Of a stretch of 63,910 bases of DNA, positions 1 to 8,259 are shown piece by piece. The notes under the pieces are model-generated. The model was not told the DNA's origin. It saw only the letters and a program-made list of their open reading frames with translations, and ran no database searches. Positions within the stretch are counted from its first letter, which is position 1, and every line of letters starts with the position of its first letter. The translations under genes and the position numbers were made by a program. The DNA is taken from assembly GCA_021647505.1 (NCBI GenBank), contig JAKIUN010000013.1, positions 1-63,910 of the forward strand, in the 5' to 3' direction. The stretch comes from Gammaproteobacteria bacterium (GTDB taxonomy: Bacteria > Pseudomonadota > Gammaproteobacteria > SZUA-152).

Positions 1-445
1 CTACCAGTGATTGTTTGTCTTTTGTGTTGAGATCGAAAACATAGGCATCCGCCCTGTATTCGGTCTTGCGCCATGATACGTCACCAGCTTGAAATAACCT
101 GGGGTTCTTGCGCTGAATTTCTAGCTGGGTGGCCCCAGCTGGCAGATGGAAAAAAGTTACGATATCGATATCCTGCGGTGGGCGACTTTCTATAAGCTCT
201 ATATTTTCCAGAAAACTGCCATCCAGCCATTGAAAACCAGCTATCAAGCCAACAGCATGCAATGCCTCGCGATAGCGCAAGAAACCATCAAGAATCACTC
301 GACGTTCAGGAGATGTCCCAAAACGCAAAACAAAATCAACTAATGAGATGTCGTAGGGAGAACGTTCGGCACCGATAGGTTGCAGCTCATTTATCGGAGG
401 TATGATGCCTACGGTGTTCCAATCTGGCAGTGTCATGGTTGTCAT
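1..445 (-). CDS. DUF6932-like nucleotidyltransferase-fold protein, 3' end outside window
   Basis: Open reading frame on the minus strand starting at ATG 445 (MTTMTLPDWN...) and running off the left edge without a stop, so only about the first 148 codons are visible. An AGGGA lies about 8 nt before this ATG; a second in-frame ATG at 436 is possible. The pattern GIIPP near the N-terminus, then WLDGSF and PQDIDIVTFF about 20 residues later, resembles DUF6932 proteins and the G-S...D-x-D metal site of minimal nucleotidyltransferases. It starts 23 nt after the restored end of the AlbA-type gene, so it is probably the last visible gene of an operon with 468-925 and 922-1110. Function is not known; a role with the two upstream genes in a toxin-antitoxin or defence module is inference. 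Confidence 0.6.
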   Translation of the reverse strand, partial: MTTMTLPDWNTVGIIPPINELQPIGAERSPYDISLVDFVLRFGTSPERRVILDGFLRYREALHAVGLIAGFQWLDGSFLENIELIESRPPQDIDIVTFFHLPAGATQLEIQRKNPRLFQAGDVSWRKTEYRADAYVFDLNTKDKQSLV

Positions 446-467
446 TCATCGATTCCCTGATCTGGGA

Positions 468-925
468 TTAATCACGCTCGGCAGCAAAAATCGTCAATTG
501 TAGCTCTTCGCCCAGCAACTGATATTCTGGCCGCTTAAATAGGCGTGCCAGACAGTCGGGAGAGATCTCTTTTTTCGATTCGTTTGCTCGCTGGTAGTAG
601 CGGCCATTGCTGGTGCGTACAAAGAGGCTTTTTCGATCTGTACATAGATCACGGGCAATTGATTTCCCTGCTGATCCGGTAGTTCGATGATACGGCTATA
701 GATATTGAGTGGTGAGGCGATGCTGTCCTGGCTGGCTCGTGTTATCAGACCCTGCACAGCATCGATTTGATCTTCCTGGATGCCGGTGACTTCGCGAGTT
801 TTATTATCCACGCCTAGAATAATATACCCCCCTTTGGCATTAGCAAAGGCGGCAAATTCTTCCGCTTTTCCTTCCAGTGAGAGCCAGTGCGCGAGGTAGG
901 CTGATTGATAGAGTGTGTAGTTCAA
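468..925 (-). pseudogene. AlbA_2/Schlafen-type putative DNA-binding protein, interrupted by one frameshift
   Basis: Translation from TTG 925 gives a Schlafen AlbA_2-type domain (EFAAFANAKGGYIILGVDN, then IYVQIEK). AGGAG lies 8 nt upstream and the TTG overlaps the stop of the upstream gene as TTGA. After EK the annotated frame drifts into unrelated sequence and stops at 494. If one A is added to the five-A run (T-run 629-633 on the plus strand), the frame continues as SLFVRTSNGRYYQRANESKK, then ISPDCLARLF, to a stop at 468, which is the expected AlbA_2 ending. The gene is therefore either freshly frameshifted or carries a homopolymer sequencing error. Such proteins are often annotated as ATP-binding or helix-turn-helix transcriptional regulators and occur in accessory and defence regions. 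Confidence 0.75.
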
Positions 926-1110
926 GGATACTGCTCCTTGGGTTTGGTATTCAGCGGGTTGTATTGCTGCTCTTTGCCAACTTTGCCGAGAAATTCCCCG
1001 ACCGCCTGACGAATCACCCACGCAACAGACAACCCGCTCCCTTCGGCTAGCGCCTGTAGCTGTTTATACTGATTCTGGGGAAGAGATACCGTGGTTCGAA
1101 CTGATTTCAT
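922..1110 (-). CDS. Ribbon-helix-helix (CopG/Arc-type) regulator
   Basis: A 62-residue protein starting at ATG 1110 (MKSVRTTVSLPQNQYKQL...) with AGGTG 7 nt upstream. This start is preferred over the longer one at 1131 because it begins directly with the beta-strand of an RHH fold (RTTVSLP), followed by two helices (QYKQLQALAEGSG and VAWVIRQAVGEFL). RHH proteins bind DNA as dimers and commonly autoregulate small operons. It is translationally coupled to the AlbA-type gene by a TTGA overlap and appears to head a three-gene minus-strand operon. Two direct TTGCATC repeats 10 bp apart lie just before its start and could be its operator. Confidence 0.75.
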   Translation of the reverse strand: MKSVRTTVSLPQNQYKQLQALAEGSGLSVAWVIRQAVGEFLGKVGKEQQYNPLNTKPKEQYP

Positions 1111-1122
1111 GGGCTCACCTGT

Positions 1123-1139
1123 TTGCATCACCTTGCATC
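1123..1139 (-). promoter_or_regulatory. Candidate RHH operator: two direct heptamer repeats
   Basis: TTGCATC occurs at 1123-1129 and again at 1133-1139 (GATGCAA on the coding strand), repeating with a period of 10 bp, about one helical turn. The pair sits 13-29 nt upstream of the RHH start codon. RHH dimers usually bind repeated half-sites close to their own promoter. Operator function is inferred from position and spacing. Confidence 0.3.
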
Positions 1140-1278
1140 ATCTTACCCCTTTGCAGGCAAACATCTACCGGCTCATGCGGTATGCTGAAGAAATAGGGAG
1201 ATCGAGGTTATACATCTTGAGTGTGATTGCCACACCTTCTGCTGCGCACCGTCTTCACTGCGGTCATTCAATGAGACC

Positions 1279-1743
1279 TCACGTCCCACCAAACAGACTC
1301 CCGGCCTCGGTTGTCAACCGCACCCGCAATCGGCGGAACGTCGTGACATCCAGACTGTCACGGGCCAGCACCAGTGAGCATGGCAACCATTGTCCCTCCA
1401 CACGCAGATTCAGCACCACCAGCCAGGGGTGCATGTAACTCGATGGCCGCAGCCGGGCCGTCAGCATTTCCCCATTGCACAGTTCCAGCCGCCATTCGTT
1501 TTCTGTCTGCCAAATAAGACGCTGGATGCGTGTGGGACTGCGCCGCCAGCCCAGTCCGCCCACTGTAAACCACAGGCTGGCCAGCACCACCACGACCAGT
1601 AGTAAACGCACCGGCCACGGCCATTCGTCCAGCGCCAGCAACACGGCAATGGCGCCGCCATGGGAAAACAGTATCAGTGACAACAGCCACCGCGAGGGAC
1701 GCGGCTCAAGGACAAGCGGCGTGGCGTATTTTGGCGACGACAT
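1279..1743 (-). CDS. ygfX: YgfX-family membrane protein (partner of SdhE)
   Basis: A 154-residue protein with an N-terminal hydrophobic hairpin (WLLSLILFSHGGAIAVLLAL and VRLLLVVVVLASLWFTVGG) followed by a soluble beta-rich part. This is the architecture of YgfX (CptA, DUF1434). It overlaps the 3' end of sdhE by 38 bp, and the sdhE-ygfX order is the conserved pairing. In E. coli and Serratia YgfX has been reported as an inner-membrane protein affecting cell division proteins or pigment production, and described as a type IV toxin with SdhE (CptB) as partner; the toxin interpretation is debated. Co-transcription with the sdh operon is likely. Confidence 0.85.
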   Translation of the reverse strand: MSSPKYATPLVLEPRPSRWLLSLILFSHGGAIAVLLALDEWPWPVRLLLVVVVLASLWFTVGGLGWRRSPTRIQRLIWQTENEWRLELCNGEMLTARLRPSSYMHPWLVVLNLRVEGQWLPCSLVLARDSLDVTTFRRLRVRLTTEAGSLFGGT

Positions 1744-1963
1744 CGGCAGTGTCCAAATCCTTGGGCGCGCTGCGACCCATGAAGTATTCGAGCAGCAGAT
1801 TGTCTTGGGTGGTGAGCAGGCGCTCGAAGGTCATGCGTTGCGTATCGTTCAATTGCGAATAACCGCGCTCGAGAAAAGTCTGCAACAGTTCGTCCAGCTC
1901 GCGCATGCCACGACGGCATTGCCAGCGCAGACGGGGCGAGGCGGAAACCACCGTATCAGACAT
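1706..1963 (-). CDS. sdhE: SdhE, FAD assembly factor for succinate dehydrogenase
   Basis: An 85-residue helical protein with the diagnostic RGMRELD motif at residues 18-24 and an EYFMGR segment. SdhE (YgfY/CptB) binds the flavoprotein SdhA and promotes covalent attachment of FAD; the RGxxE part of the motif is required in E. coli. The start overlaps the end of sdhB by 8 nt, so it is translated as part of the succinate dehydrogenase operon, next to its substrate SdhA. Confidence 0.95.
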   Translation of the reverse strand: MSDTVVSASPRLRWQCRRGMRELDELLQTFLERGYSQLNDTQRMTFERLLTTQDNLLLEYFMGRSAPKDLDTADVVAKIRHAACP

Positions 1964-2654
1964 GGTGTTTCAGCATCAGTTTTTTAATATTGCCAATGGC
2001 CTGGGTGGGGTTCAGGCCCTTGGGGCAGACATCCACACAATTCATGATGGAGTGACAGCGGAACAGGTGATACGGCCCCTCCAGTTCCGCCAGTCGGTCA
2101 CCGGTGGCCTGGTCGCGACTGTCGGCGAGAAAACGCCAGGCCTGTAACAGTGCCGCCGGGCCACGAAATTTATCCGGATTCCACCAGAAGGACGGACAGG
2201 CGGTGGAACAACAACCGCAAAGAATACATTCGTAGAGGCCGTCAAGCTGATCGCGCTGTTCCGGGGTCTGCAAATACTCGGTTTCGGGTTCCGGGTCATG
2301 CACCGTGAGCCAGGGCTTGACGGCGCGGTACTGGTGATAAAACTGCTCCATATCCACCACCAAATCGCGGATCACCGGGCGGCCCGGTAGTGGCCGGATC
2401 TCTACCGTCTCACCCAGTTCGTTGAGCGGCGTGATGCAGGCCAGGCCGTTACGGCCATTGATGTTCAACGAGTCGGCACCGCACACGCCTTCGCCGCAGG
2501 AGCGGCGGAAACTGAGCGTCGGATCGAGTTCGGCCTTGATGCGCAGCAGGGCATCGAGCAGTTTGTCACCGCTGTCGAAACCATCCAGCCGGTATTCCTG
2601 CATGCGCGGTGGCTTGCCCTCGTCCGGGTTGTAGCGATAGATCAGAAAACGCAT
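1956..2654 (-). CDS. sdhB: Succinate dehydrogenase iron-sulfur subunit
   Basis: A 232-residue protein beginning MRFLIYRYNP. The longer frame to 2801 was rejected because it runs through an intergenic repeat, and AGGA lies 11 nt before ATG 2654. It has the 2Fe-2S ligands (Cys53, Cys58, Cys73 within SFRRSCGEGVCG...GLACIT), the 4Fe-4S and 3Fe-4S cysteines (Cys143/146/149/153 in ECILCGCCSTACPS; Cys200, Cys206, Cys210) and the MNCVDVCPKGLNP signature. It carries electrons from FADH2 in SdhA to quinone at the SdhCD membrane anchor. It is separated from sdhA by 182 bp containing a dispersed inverted repeat, unlike the overlapping joins elsewhere in the operon. Confidence 0.97.
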   Translation of the reverse strand: MRFLIYRYNPDEGKPPRMQEYRLDGFDSGDKLLDALLRIKAELDPTLSFRRSCGEGVCGADSLNINGRNGLACITPLNELGETVEIRPLPGRPVIRDLVVDMEQFYHQYRAVKPWLTVHDPEPETEYLQTPEQRDQLDGLYECILCGCCSTACPSFWWNPDKFRGPAALLQAWRFLADSRDQATGDRLAELEGPYHLFRCHSIMNCVDVCPKGLNPTQAIGNIKKLMLKHHV

Positions 2655-2711
2655 GGTTTCAGTTTTCCTGGACATAGCTGCGAGCCATGCCCGCAATTGC
2701 CAAAAGAGTTT

Positions 2712-2781
2712 GCCACAGAGACACAGAATGCACATGGAGAATAAATTTCCATTATCTCTGTGTACTCCGTGTCTCTGTGGC
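2712..2781. repeat. Dispersed inverted repeat (GCCACAGAGACAC family), copy 1
   Basis: GCCACAGAGACACAGA at 2712 pairs with CTCTGTGTACTCCGTG...CTGTGGC ending at 2781. The arms are about 26 bp around an AT-rich centre. It lies between sdhA and sdhB. A related pair of arms occurs at 8260-8285 and 8443-8468, so this is a genome repeat family rather than an operon-specific structure. As RNA it could fold into a long hairpin that changes relative expression of the genes on either side. Confidence 0.7.
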
Positions 2782-2836
2782 AAAAAAGCCTTCGCGGGCA
2801 TGGCCCGCTCCTACAATTCAACGCTCAACACCGACT

Positions 2837-4606
2837 TCAATACACCCGCGCCTTGGGCGGAAAGGTATCCACCGTCAGCGGCTTGGTGCGTACCGGCTTG
2901 TAATCCACCCGGCCATCTTCGTAATAAAGGCTGTGCTTCATCCAGCGCTCGTCGTCACGATCAGGATAATCGACACGCGAATGGGCACCGCGGCTTTCTT
3001 TGCGCGCCAACGCACTCTGCACCGTCGCCAACCCCAGGGCCATGAGATTTTCCAGCTCGAAGGCCTCGATGCGTGCGGTATTGAAGACCTTGCTCTGATC
3101 CTTCAGGCGCGCATTTTGCAATCGCCCAGCCAGCGCCTGCACCTTGACCACGCCCTCGGCAAGAATTTCTTCGCTACGAAACACGCTGCAATTTTCTTCC
3201 ATCACACGCTGCAGCTCCTGGCGCAGCACGTCCACGGATTCGCCCTCACCATCCTGTTCCCAACGCGCTATCCTGGCCAGGGCATTGTCCACGCTGCCTT
3301 CGTCGAGCGGGCGGTGATGCCGGTTCTCGGTCAGATATTCGATGATGTGATTACCCGCAGCGCGACCAAAAACCACGATATCCAACAGAGAATTGCCACC
3401 CAAACGGTTGGCCCCGTGCACCGATACGCAAGCGCATTCGCCCACCGCATAGAGCCCGGGGATCGGCTCCTCGGCGCCCTCGCCCAACGGCACCACCACC
3501 TGCCCATGACGGTTAGTGGGGATCCCGCCCATGGTGTAATGGGCGGTGGGAAAAACCGGAATCGGCTCCTCAATGGGATCAACACCGATGAAGGTCATGG
3601 CCATGTCACGGATACCCGGCAGACGCTTTTTGATCACCTCCGCACCGAGGTGCTCCAGCTTCAGCATCACATAATCGGCATTCGGCCCACAGCCTCGCCC
3701 CTCGCGCACCTCGACGGCAATGGCACGGCTTACCACGTCACGACTGGCCAGGTCTTTCGCCTGCGGCGCATAGCGTTCCATGAATCGCTCGCCGTCTTTA
3801 TTCACCAGATAGCCGCCCTCGCCGCGCACGCCTTCGGTGATCAGCATGCCCTTGCCCGCGATGCCAGTAGGATGAAACTGAAAGAACTCCATGTCCTGTA
3901 CCGGGATACCGGCACGCAAAGCCATGGCGATGCCGTCACCGGTATTAATATGGGCATTGGTATTGGTACGAAACAGCTGCCCGACGCCGCCGGTGGCCAA
4001 CAGCGTGGTCTTGGCCTCGATAAGCAGCGGCTCACCGGTCTCGATCTCCAGCACCACGGCGCCGAGGATGTAACCATCGCTGTCCTTGACCAGGTCGATG
4101 GCGAAATATTCATCGAAAAAATGAGTCTTGGCGCGGATATTCTGCTGATACAGGGAATGCAGAATCGCGTGCCCGGTACGATCCGCTGCGGCACAGGTAC
4201 GCGCCGCTTGAGCGCCACCGAAATCCTGGCTCTGGCCGCCAAAGGGCCGTTGGTAAATCTTGCCGTTATCGAGACGCGAGAACGGCACCCCGGCGTGCTC
4301 CAGCTCCACCACCAGATGCGAGGCGGCCCGGCACATGTATTCGATGGCATCCTGATCGCCCAGGTAATCGCTGCCCTTCACCGTGTCGTACATGTGCCAG
4401 TGCCAGTTGTCCGGCACCACATTGGCCAGGGCCGCATTCATGCCGCCCTGCGCCGCCACCGTGTGCGAACGGGTGGGAAACACCTTGGACACGACGGCCA
4501 CATTGGCATCGGCCTGCGCCAGTTGCATCGCTGAACGCAGACCACCACCACCCGCGCCGATCACCAGGGTGTCAAACTTGCGTCTGGCGAGTTTCATCAT
4601 CGTCAT
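2837..4606 (-). CDS. sdhA: Succinate dehydrogenase flavoprotein subunit
   Basis: A 589-residue protein, the usual length for the family. It has the N-terminal dinucleotide-binding site VIGAGGGGLRSA, the covalent FAD-attachment region SHTVAAQGG (His48), the substrate site FHPTGIAG, the EGVRGEGG loop and the HGANRLGGNSLLD signature. It oxidises succinate to fumarate in the TCA cycle and passes electrons to SdhB. The start codon overlaps the sdhD stop as ATGA, indicating translational coupling. ATGs at codons 1, 3 and 4 are all possible starts; the first is used because of the overlap. Confidence 0.98.
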   Translation of the reverse strand: MTMMKLARRKFDTLVIGAGGGGLRSAMQLAQADANVAVVSKVFPTRSHTVAAQGGMNAALANVVPDNWHWHMYDTVKGSDYLGDQDAIEYMCRAASHLVVELEHAGVPFSRLDNGKIYQRPFGGQSQDFGGAQAARTCAAADRTGHAILHSLYQQNIRAKTHFFDEYFAIDLVKDSDGYILGAVVLEIETGEPLLIEAKTTLLATGGVGQLFRTNTNAHINTGDGIAMALRAGIPVQDMEFFQFHPTGIAGKGMLITEGVRGEGGYLVNKDGERFMERYAPQAKDLASRDVVSRAIAVEVREGRGCGPNADYVMLKLEHLGAEVIKKRLPGIRDMAMTFIGVDPIEEPIPVFPTAHYTMGGIPTNRHGQVVVPLGEGAEEPIPGLYAVGECACVSVHGANRLGGNSLLDIVVFGRAAGNHIIEYLTENRHHRPLDEGSVDNALARIARWEQDGEGESVDVLRQELQRVMEENCSVFRSEEILAEGVVKVQALAGRLQNARLKDQSKVFNTARIEAFELENLMALGLATVQSALARKESRGAHSRVDYPDRDDERWMKHSLYYEDGRVDYKPVRTKPLTVDTFPPKARVY

Positions 4607-4947
4607 GACGGGGGCACCGAAAACAACACGCGCAGACTCCAGAAAAGTGAAATGAGAAAAATCAGGGCAAACAGCGTCAGCAATACAAAGCGCAGTGCGA
4701 CCGGTTTCACGTAGTCCATGAGGACGTCACGCGTACCGACCCAAGCATGTATCAACAGGGCCAACACAAACAAGGCAATGGCCGCATTGACCAGCGGGCT
4801 GGCGACCCAGCCGCGCCAGGCGTCAAAACTGATGACCGGCGCAGCGGCTAGATTGAACAGTATGAAAAGCAGAAAGCCGGCGATATAGACCGCGCTGAGA
4901 CGCTGCATCAGCCAGGGGCGCAGGCCGTTGGCGCCACGCCAGCTCAC
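4603..4947 (-). CDS. sdhD: Succinate dehydrogenase membrane anchor subunit
   Basis: A 114-residue protein with three hydrophobic segments (about 18-37, 52-69 and 85-105). It carries the conserved HAWVGTRDVLMDYV region (His67, Asp74, Asp78, Tyr79), which in the family contributes to heme b and quinone binding. With SdhC it anchors the SdhAB dimer in the cytoplasmic membrane. Both ends overlap their neighbours by 4 nt (ATGA): sdhC upstream and sdhA downstream. Confidence 0.92.
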   Translation of the reverse strand: MSWRGANGLRPWLMQRLSAVYIAGFLLFILFNLAAAPVISFDAWRGWVASPLVNAAIALFVLALLIHAWVGTRDVLMDYVKPVALRFVLLTLFALIFLISLFWSLRVLFSVPPS

Positions 4948-5324
4948 AGCATGCCCCCAACCACCAACAGGGTGGCAATAATGGCGGCCGCATGTACCAT
5001 CCAGGCTGTCTTGCGCACCTCGGACTTTTCCATACCCAGGTCAACATCTAACAATAAAAAACGAATACCGGCAAAGAAATGATGAGCCAGCAACCACACC
5101 AGCAAAACACCCAGTACCCGGGCCGGCATGCTTTGCATCAGATCGATGACCGCCTGAAAACCCTGTTCATTACGCAGGGAAAGCTCAAACAGGTAAACCA
5201 GCACGGGGAGCAACAGAACCATCAGTACGCCACTGGCACGATGGAGACCGGAAACAAATGCCATGACCGGCCAACGGATTTTTCGCAGATCGAGAAAAAC
5301 AGGCCGATCAGTGTGTGTATTCAT
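4944..5324 (-). CDS. sdhC: Succinate dehydrogenase cytochrome b556 subunit
   Basis: A 126-residue protein starting MNTHTDRPVFLDLRKIRWPV. It contains the SGLHRASG motif (residues 25-32, quinone-site region) and AHHFFAGIRFLLLD (His81/His82, heme ligand region) among three membrane segments. It is the first gene of the sdhC-D-A-B-sdhE-ygfX operon and is divergent from ygfZ across a 125-bp intergenic region. Confidence 0.93.
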   Translation of the reverse strand: MNTHTDRPVFLDLRKIRWPVMAFVSGLHRASGVLMVLLLPVLVYLFELSLRNEQGFQAVIDLMQSMPARVLGVLLVWLLAHHFFAGIRFLLLDVDLGMEKSEVRKTAWMVHAAAIIATLLVVGGML

Positions 5325-5391
5325 CGAATCTCTTATCCTCGGTAGAAAATATTCACGATGCTATTCGATACATCATAGCCCATAGGTACGG

Positions 5392-5420
5392 TTACCTGAC
5401 TGGCCGATATTGGCTATGAT
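5392..5420 (+). promoter_or_regulatory. Predicted sigma70 promoter for ygfZ
   Basis: A -35-like TTACCT at 5392-5397, a 17-nt spacer and a -10-like TATGAT at 5415-5420 lie 30 nt before the ygfZ start. The spacing is ideal and the -10 is one mismatch from consensus. It lies in the intergenic region divergent from sdhC. Confidence 0.5.
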
Positions 5421-5449
5421 TGACTGTCAACTTCATCAGGTCAATTTAC

Positions 5450-6502
5450 ATGAATGATAATTGGAAAAGCCATCTCATTGCACTGGGCGCCAAGCTCGAC
5501 AAAGAGCACTGCCCGCACTTCGGCAATGTGGACGAGGAAAAGCGCACCGCGTTACACGATCATGTGCTGTGCGACCTTTCCCACTACGGCCTGATCCGCA
5601 CCAGTGGCGTCGAGGCCGAAAGCTTTTTACAGAATCAGTTTTGCAACGACGTACGCAAGGTCAGCCCGGCTCTCAGCCAGCTCAATGGCTACTGCACCCC
5701 TAAAGGCCGTGTACTTGCCCTGTTCCGTCTGTTCCAGCAAGGCGATGACTATTTACTGCGGTTGCCACGGGAAATCCTTGAACCCACCCTGAAGCGCCTG
5801 CGCATGTTCGTGCTAATGAGCAAGGTAACGCTGGAAGACGACAGCGACACACAGGTCAGCATCGGTTACTCCGGCCCCGAAGCAGCAAAGCATCTTACTG
5901 ACATTCTCGGCAATGCACCTGCGGCTACCGACGAATATCTGCACACGGGAACACTGAGTGTGATCCGCGTACGCGGCCCGCATCCGCGTTTCGAGATCCA
6001 CGGCAGTGAACCCGCCGTGCGCGAGCTATGGAATACGCTCAGCACACTGGCCCGGCCCGCCGGCAGCGCGGCCTGGAACCTGCTGGACATTCACGCCGGC
6101 CTGCCGGAGATCGTGGCGGCAACCCAGGAGGCCTTCGTACCGCAGATGTTAAATCTGCAAGCGCTGGATGCCCTCAGTTTTCACAAGGGTTGTTATCCCG
6201 GGCAGGAAATCGTCGCGCGCATGCACTACCTCGGCAAACTCAAACGGCGCATGTATCGGGCCCACGTCGACACAACGGATGACTGCCCGCAACCCGGCGA
6301 CGATTTGTTCAGTGAAGGCTCCGAGTCCGGCCAGGGTGTCGGCAAAGTAGTGCTGGCACAAACCACGCCCACGGGGGGTGTCGATCTGCTGGCCGTCATC
6401 GAAATCGCCAGCGCGGAGCAGCATGGCCTGCGTCTGCACGATGCTAACGGTTCGGCGTTGAGTCTGCAGGGGCTGCCTTACACCATTGAAGAAAAGGAAT
6501 AG
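5450..6502 (+). CDS. ygfZ: YgfZ/GcvT-like folate-binding iron-sulfur repair protein
   Basis: A 350-residue protein of the GcvT-like aminomethyltransferase fold. It has the YgfZ signature KGCYPGQE at residues 246-253, whose cysteine is essential in E. coli. YgfZ binds tetrahydrofolate and supports iron-sulfur enzymes such as MiaB. ATG 5450 (MNDNWKSHLIA) is chosen over the upstream in-frame start at 5420 because AGGTC lies about 9 nt before it and the upstream start overlaps the predicted promoter. It is divergent from the sdh operon, whose product is itself an iron-sulfur enzyme; a functional link is only suggestive. Confidence 0.93.
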   Translation: MNDNWKSHLIALGAKLDKEHCPHFGNVDEEKRTALHDHVLCDLSHYGLIRTSGVEAESFLQNQFCNDVRKVSPALSQLNGYCTPKGRVLALFRLFQQGDDYLLRLPREILEPTLKRLRMFVLMSKVTLEDDSDTQVSIGYSGPEAAKHLTDILGNAPAATDEYLHTGTLSVIRVRGPHPRFEIHGSEPAVRELWNTLSTLARPAGSAAWNLLDIHAGLPEIVAATQEAFVPQMLNLQALDALSFHKGCYPGQEIVARMHYLGKLKRRMYRAHVDTTDDCPQPGDDLFSEGSESGQGVGKVVLAQTTPTGGVDLLAVIEIASAEQHGLRLHDANGSALSLQGLPYTIEEKE

Positions 6503-6524
6503 CAAGCTGACGAGGTATTGTGTT

Positions 6525-6595
6525 GTAGGAGCGAATCTCCGGGCCACGATGATTTTCCCACCTTAATATTGCGGCCCAGGGAAGCCGCTCTTACC
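6525..6595. repeat. Imperfect palindromic repeat (GTAGGAGCG...CGCTCTTAC)
   Basis: GTAGGAGCGAATCTCCGGGCC on the left pairs imperfectly with GCGGCCCAGGGAAGCCGCTC on the right. It lies between the convergent genes ygfZ and lysS. It belongs to the REP-like type of extragenic palindromes built on (T)GTAGGAGCG; no coding potential. Confidence 0.5.
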
Positions 6596-6677
6596 ATCGT
6601 TCAGAGCAACAAAATTATACCTAGACCCTGTCCGGGAACAGGCTCCCAGGTTATAAGGAATCACAACCTATGCCACT

Positions 6678-6703
6678 GGCAGGGCCGGGAAACCCGCCCT
6701 GCC
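6678..6703 (-). terminator. Hairpin downstream of lysS
   Basis: GGCAGGGC...GCCCTGCC with an inner GGG-AAA-CCC forms a strong GC-rich stem just past the lysS stop. There is no clear U-tract, so it may work as a 3' stabilising hairpin or as a factor-assisted terminator for either convergent gene. Confidence 0.45.
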
Positions 6704-6716
6704 GATAAACATTCTG

Positions 6717-8234
6717 CTATTCCACACGCCGCGACCGCATGTGCGGAAACAACAACACATCACGAATAGACGGCGAATCCGTAAACAACATTACCAGCCG
6801 ATCGATGCCGATGCCTTCGCCTGCGGTGGGCGGCATACCATGTTCGAGGGCGACGATATAGTCCTCATCATAGTGCATGGCCTCGTCGTCGCCGGCGTCC
6901 TTCTCTTCCACCTGCTGGCGGAAGCGCTCGGCCTGGTCTTCGGCGTCGTTGAGCTCGGAGAAGCCGTTGGCGATCTCGCGGCCGCCGACGAAAAATTCGA
7001 AACGGTCGGTAACGAAGGGATCGTCATCGCTGCGCCGCGCCAGTGGTGACACCTCGGTGGGATAGGCCGTAATAAAGGTAGGATCCATCAAGCGATGCTC
7101 GGCGGTCTTCTCGAAGATCTCGATCTGCACCTTGCCCAGTCCGTAGCTGTCCTTTAGCGGAACACCCAACTCACCGGCCAGCTTGCGTGCCTCGTCCAGC
7201 GATTGCAACTGTTCCCGCTTTATCGCCGGATTGAAGTGGAGGATGGACTCCAGCACCGTCATGCGCACAAAGGGTTTGCCGAAGTCGAAGGTCTCACCTT
7301 GATATTCGATGGACGTGGAACCGTGAATGGCCTGCGCCATGCCACGTAGCATCTCCTCGGTGAGATCCATCAGGTCACGGTAATCGGCGTAGGCCTGGTA
7401 GAACTCCACCATGGTGAATTCAGGATTGTGGCGCGTAGACAGACCCTCGTTGCGGAAGTTGCGATTGATCTCGAACACCCGCTCGAAGCCCCCCACCACC
7501 AGCCGTTTCAGGTAAAGCTCCGGCGCCACACGTAAGAACAGTTGCATGTCCAGGGCATTGTGATGGGTCATGAAGGGACGCGCCGTGGCGCCGCCGGGGA
7601 TGGCATGCATCATGGGTGTTTCCACTTCCATGAACTGGCGCTCCAGCAAGAAGCGACGCATGTAGTCGATGACCTGCGAACGCACGCGGAAAGTCTCGCG
7701 CGTGACCTCGTTCATGATCAGGTCAAGATAACGCTGGCGATATTTGGTCTCCTGGTCGGCCAGGCCGTGCCACTTCTCCGGCAACGGACGCAGGGACTTG
7801 GTGAGCAGGCGGATAGCGTCCACGCGCACCGACAGTTCACCGGTCTTGGTCTTGAACAGGCTACCCTCGGCGCCGATGATGTCGCCAATGTCCCACTTTT
7901 TGAACTGCTGGTTGTAGAAACCCTCGGACAGATCGTCGCGGGTAACGAACAACTGGATCTTACCGGACATATCCTGCAGATGGGCGAAGCTGGCCTTGCC
8001 CATGACGCGACGGCTCATCATGCGACCCGCCACCTTGACGCGAACCGGATTGACCTCCAGTTCCTCGTTGGACTTGTCGCCGTATTCGGCGTGCAGTTCG
8101 CCGGCCATCACGTCGCGGCGGAAGTCGTTGGGGAAGACATTACCGGCCTCGCGCAACGCCGCCAGCTTGGACTTGCGCTGGGCGATCAGGGCGTTTTCGT
8201 CAATGGCCTGTTCGGGGGTATTTTGGTCTGACAT
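6717..8234 (-). CDS. lysS: Lysyl-tRNA synthetase (class II)
   Basis: A 505-residue protein with the OB-fold anticodon-binding domain (about 60-160), class II motif 2 ([23 protein letters not shown]) and motif 3 ([13 protein letters not shown]). It charges tRNA-Lys. The start at ATG 8234 ([10 protein letters not shown]) is used. A longer frame begins at a GTG inside the GCCACAGAGGCAC repeat and is unlikely. It lies downstream of prfB on the same strand, the order also seen in E. coli, but the two genes are separated here by a repeat-filled 248-bp spacer. Confidence 0.97.
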   Translation of the reverse strand: MSDQNTPEQAIDENALIAQRKSKLAALREAGNVFPNDFRRDVMAGELHAEYGDKSNEELEVNPVRVKVAGRMMSRRVMGKASFAHLQDMSGKIQLFVTRDDLSEGFYNQQFKKWDIGDIIGAEGSLFKTKTGELSVRVDAIRLLTKSLRPLPEKWHGLADQETKYRQRYLDLIMNEVTRETFRVRSQVIDYMRRFLLERQFMEVETPMMHAIPGGATARPFMTHHNALDMQLFLRVAPELYLKRLVVGGFERVFEINRNFRNEGLSTRHNPEFTMVEFYQAYADYRDLMDLTEEMLRGMAQAIHGSTSIEYQGETFDFGKPFVRMTVLESILHFNPAIKREQLQSLDEARKLAGELGVPLKDSYGLGKVQIEIFEKTAEHRLMDPTFITAYPTEVSPLARRSDDDPFVTDRFEFFVGGREIANGFSELNDAEDQAERFRQQVEEKDAGDDEAMHYDEDYIVALEHGMPPTAGEGIGIDRLVMLFTDSPSIRDVLLFPHMRSRRVE

Positions 8235-8259
8235 TTTATTTTCTCTAAATTTGTTGTTT

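Noticed and set aside
146-343. Plus-strand ORF at the left edge
   Set aside because: It is the antisense of the DUF6932-like frame, which is open from 445 to the window edge and has domain-like conservation.
2687-4534. Plus-strand open frame of 615 codons opposite sdhA
   Set aside because: It is a high-GC antisense shadow; the composition is His/Arg-rich without domains and the minus strand encodes complete SdhA.
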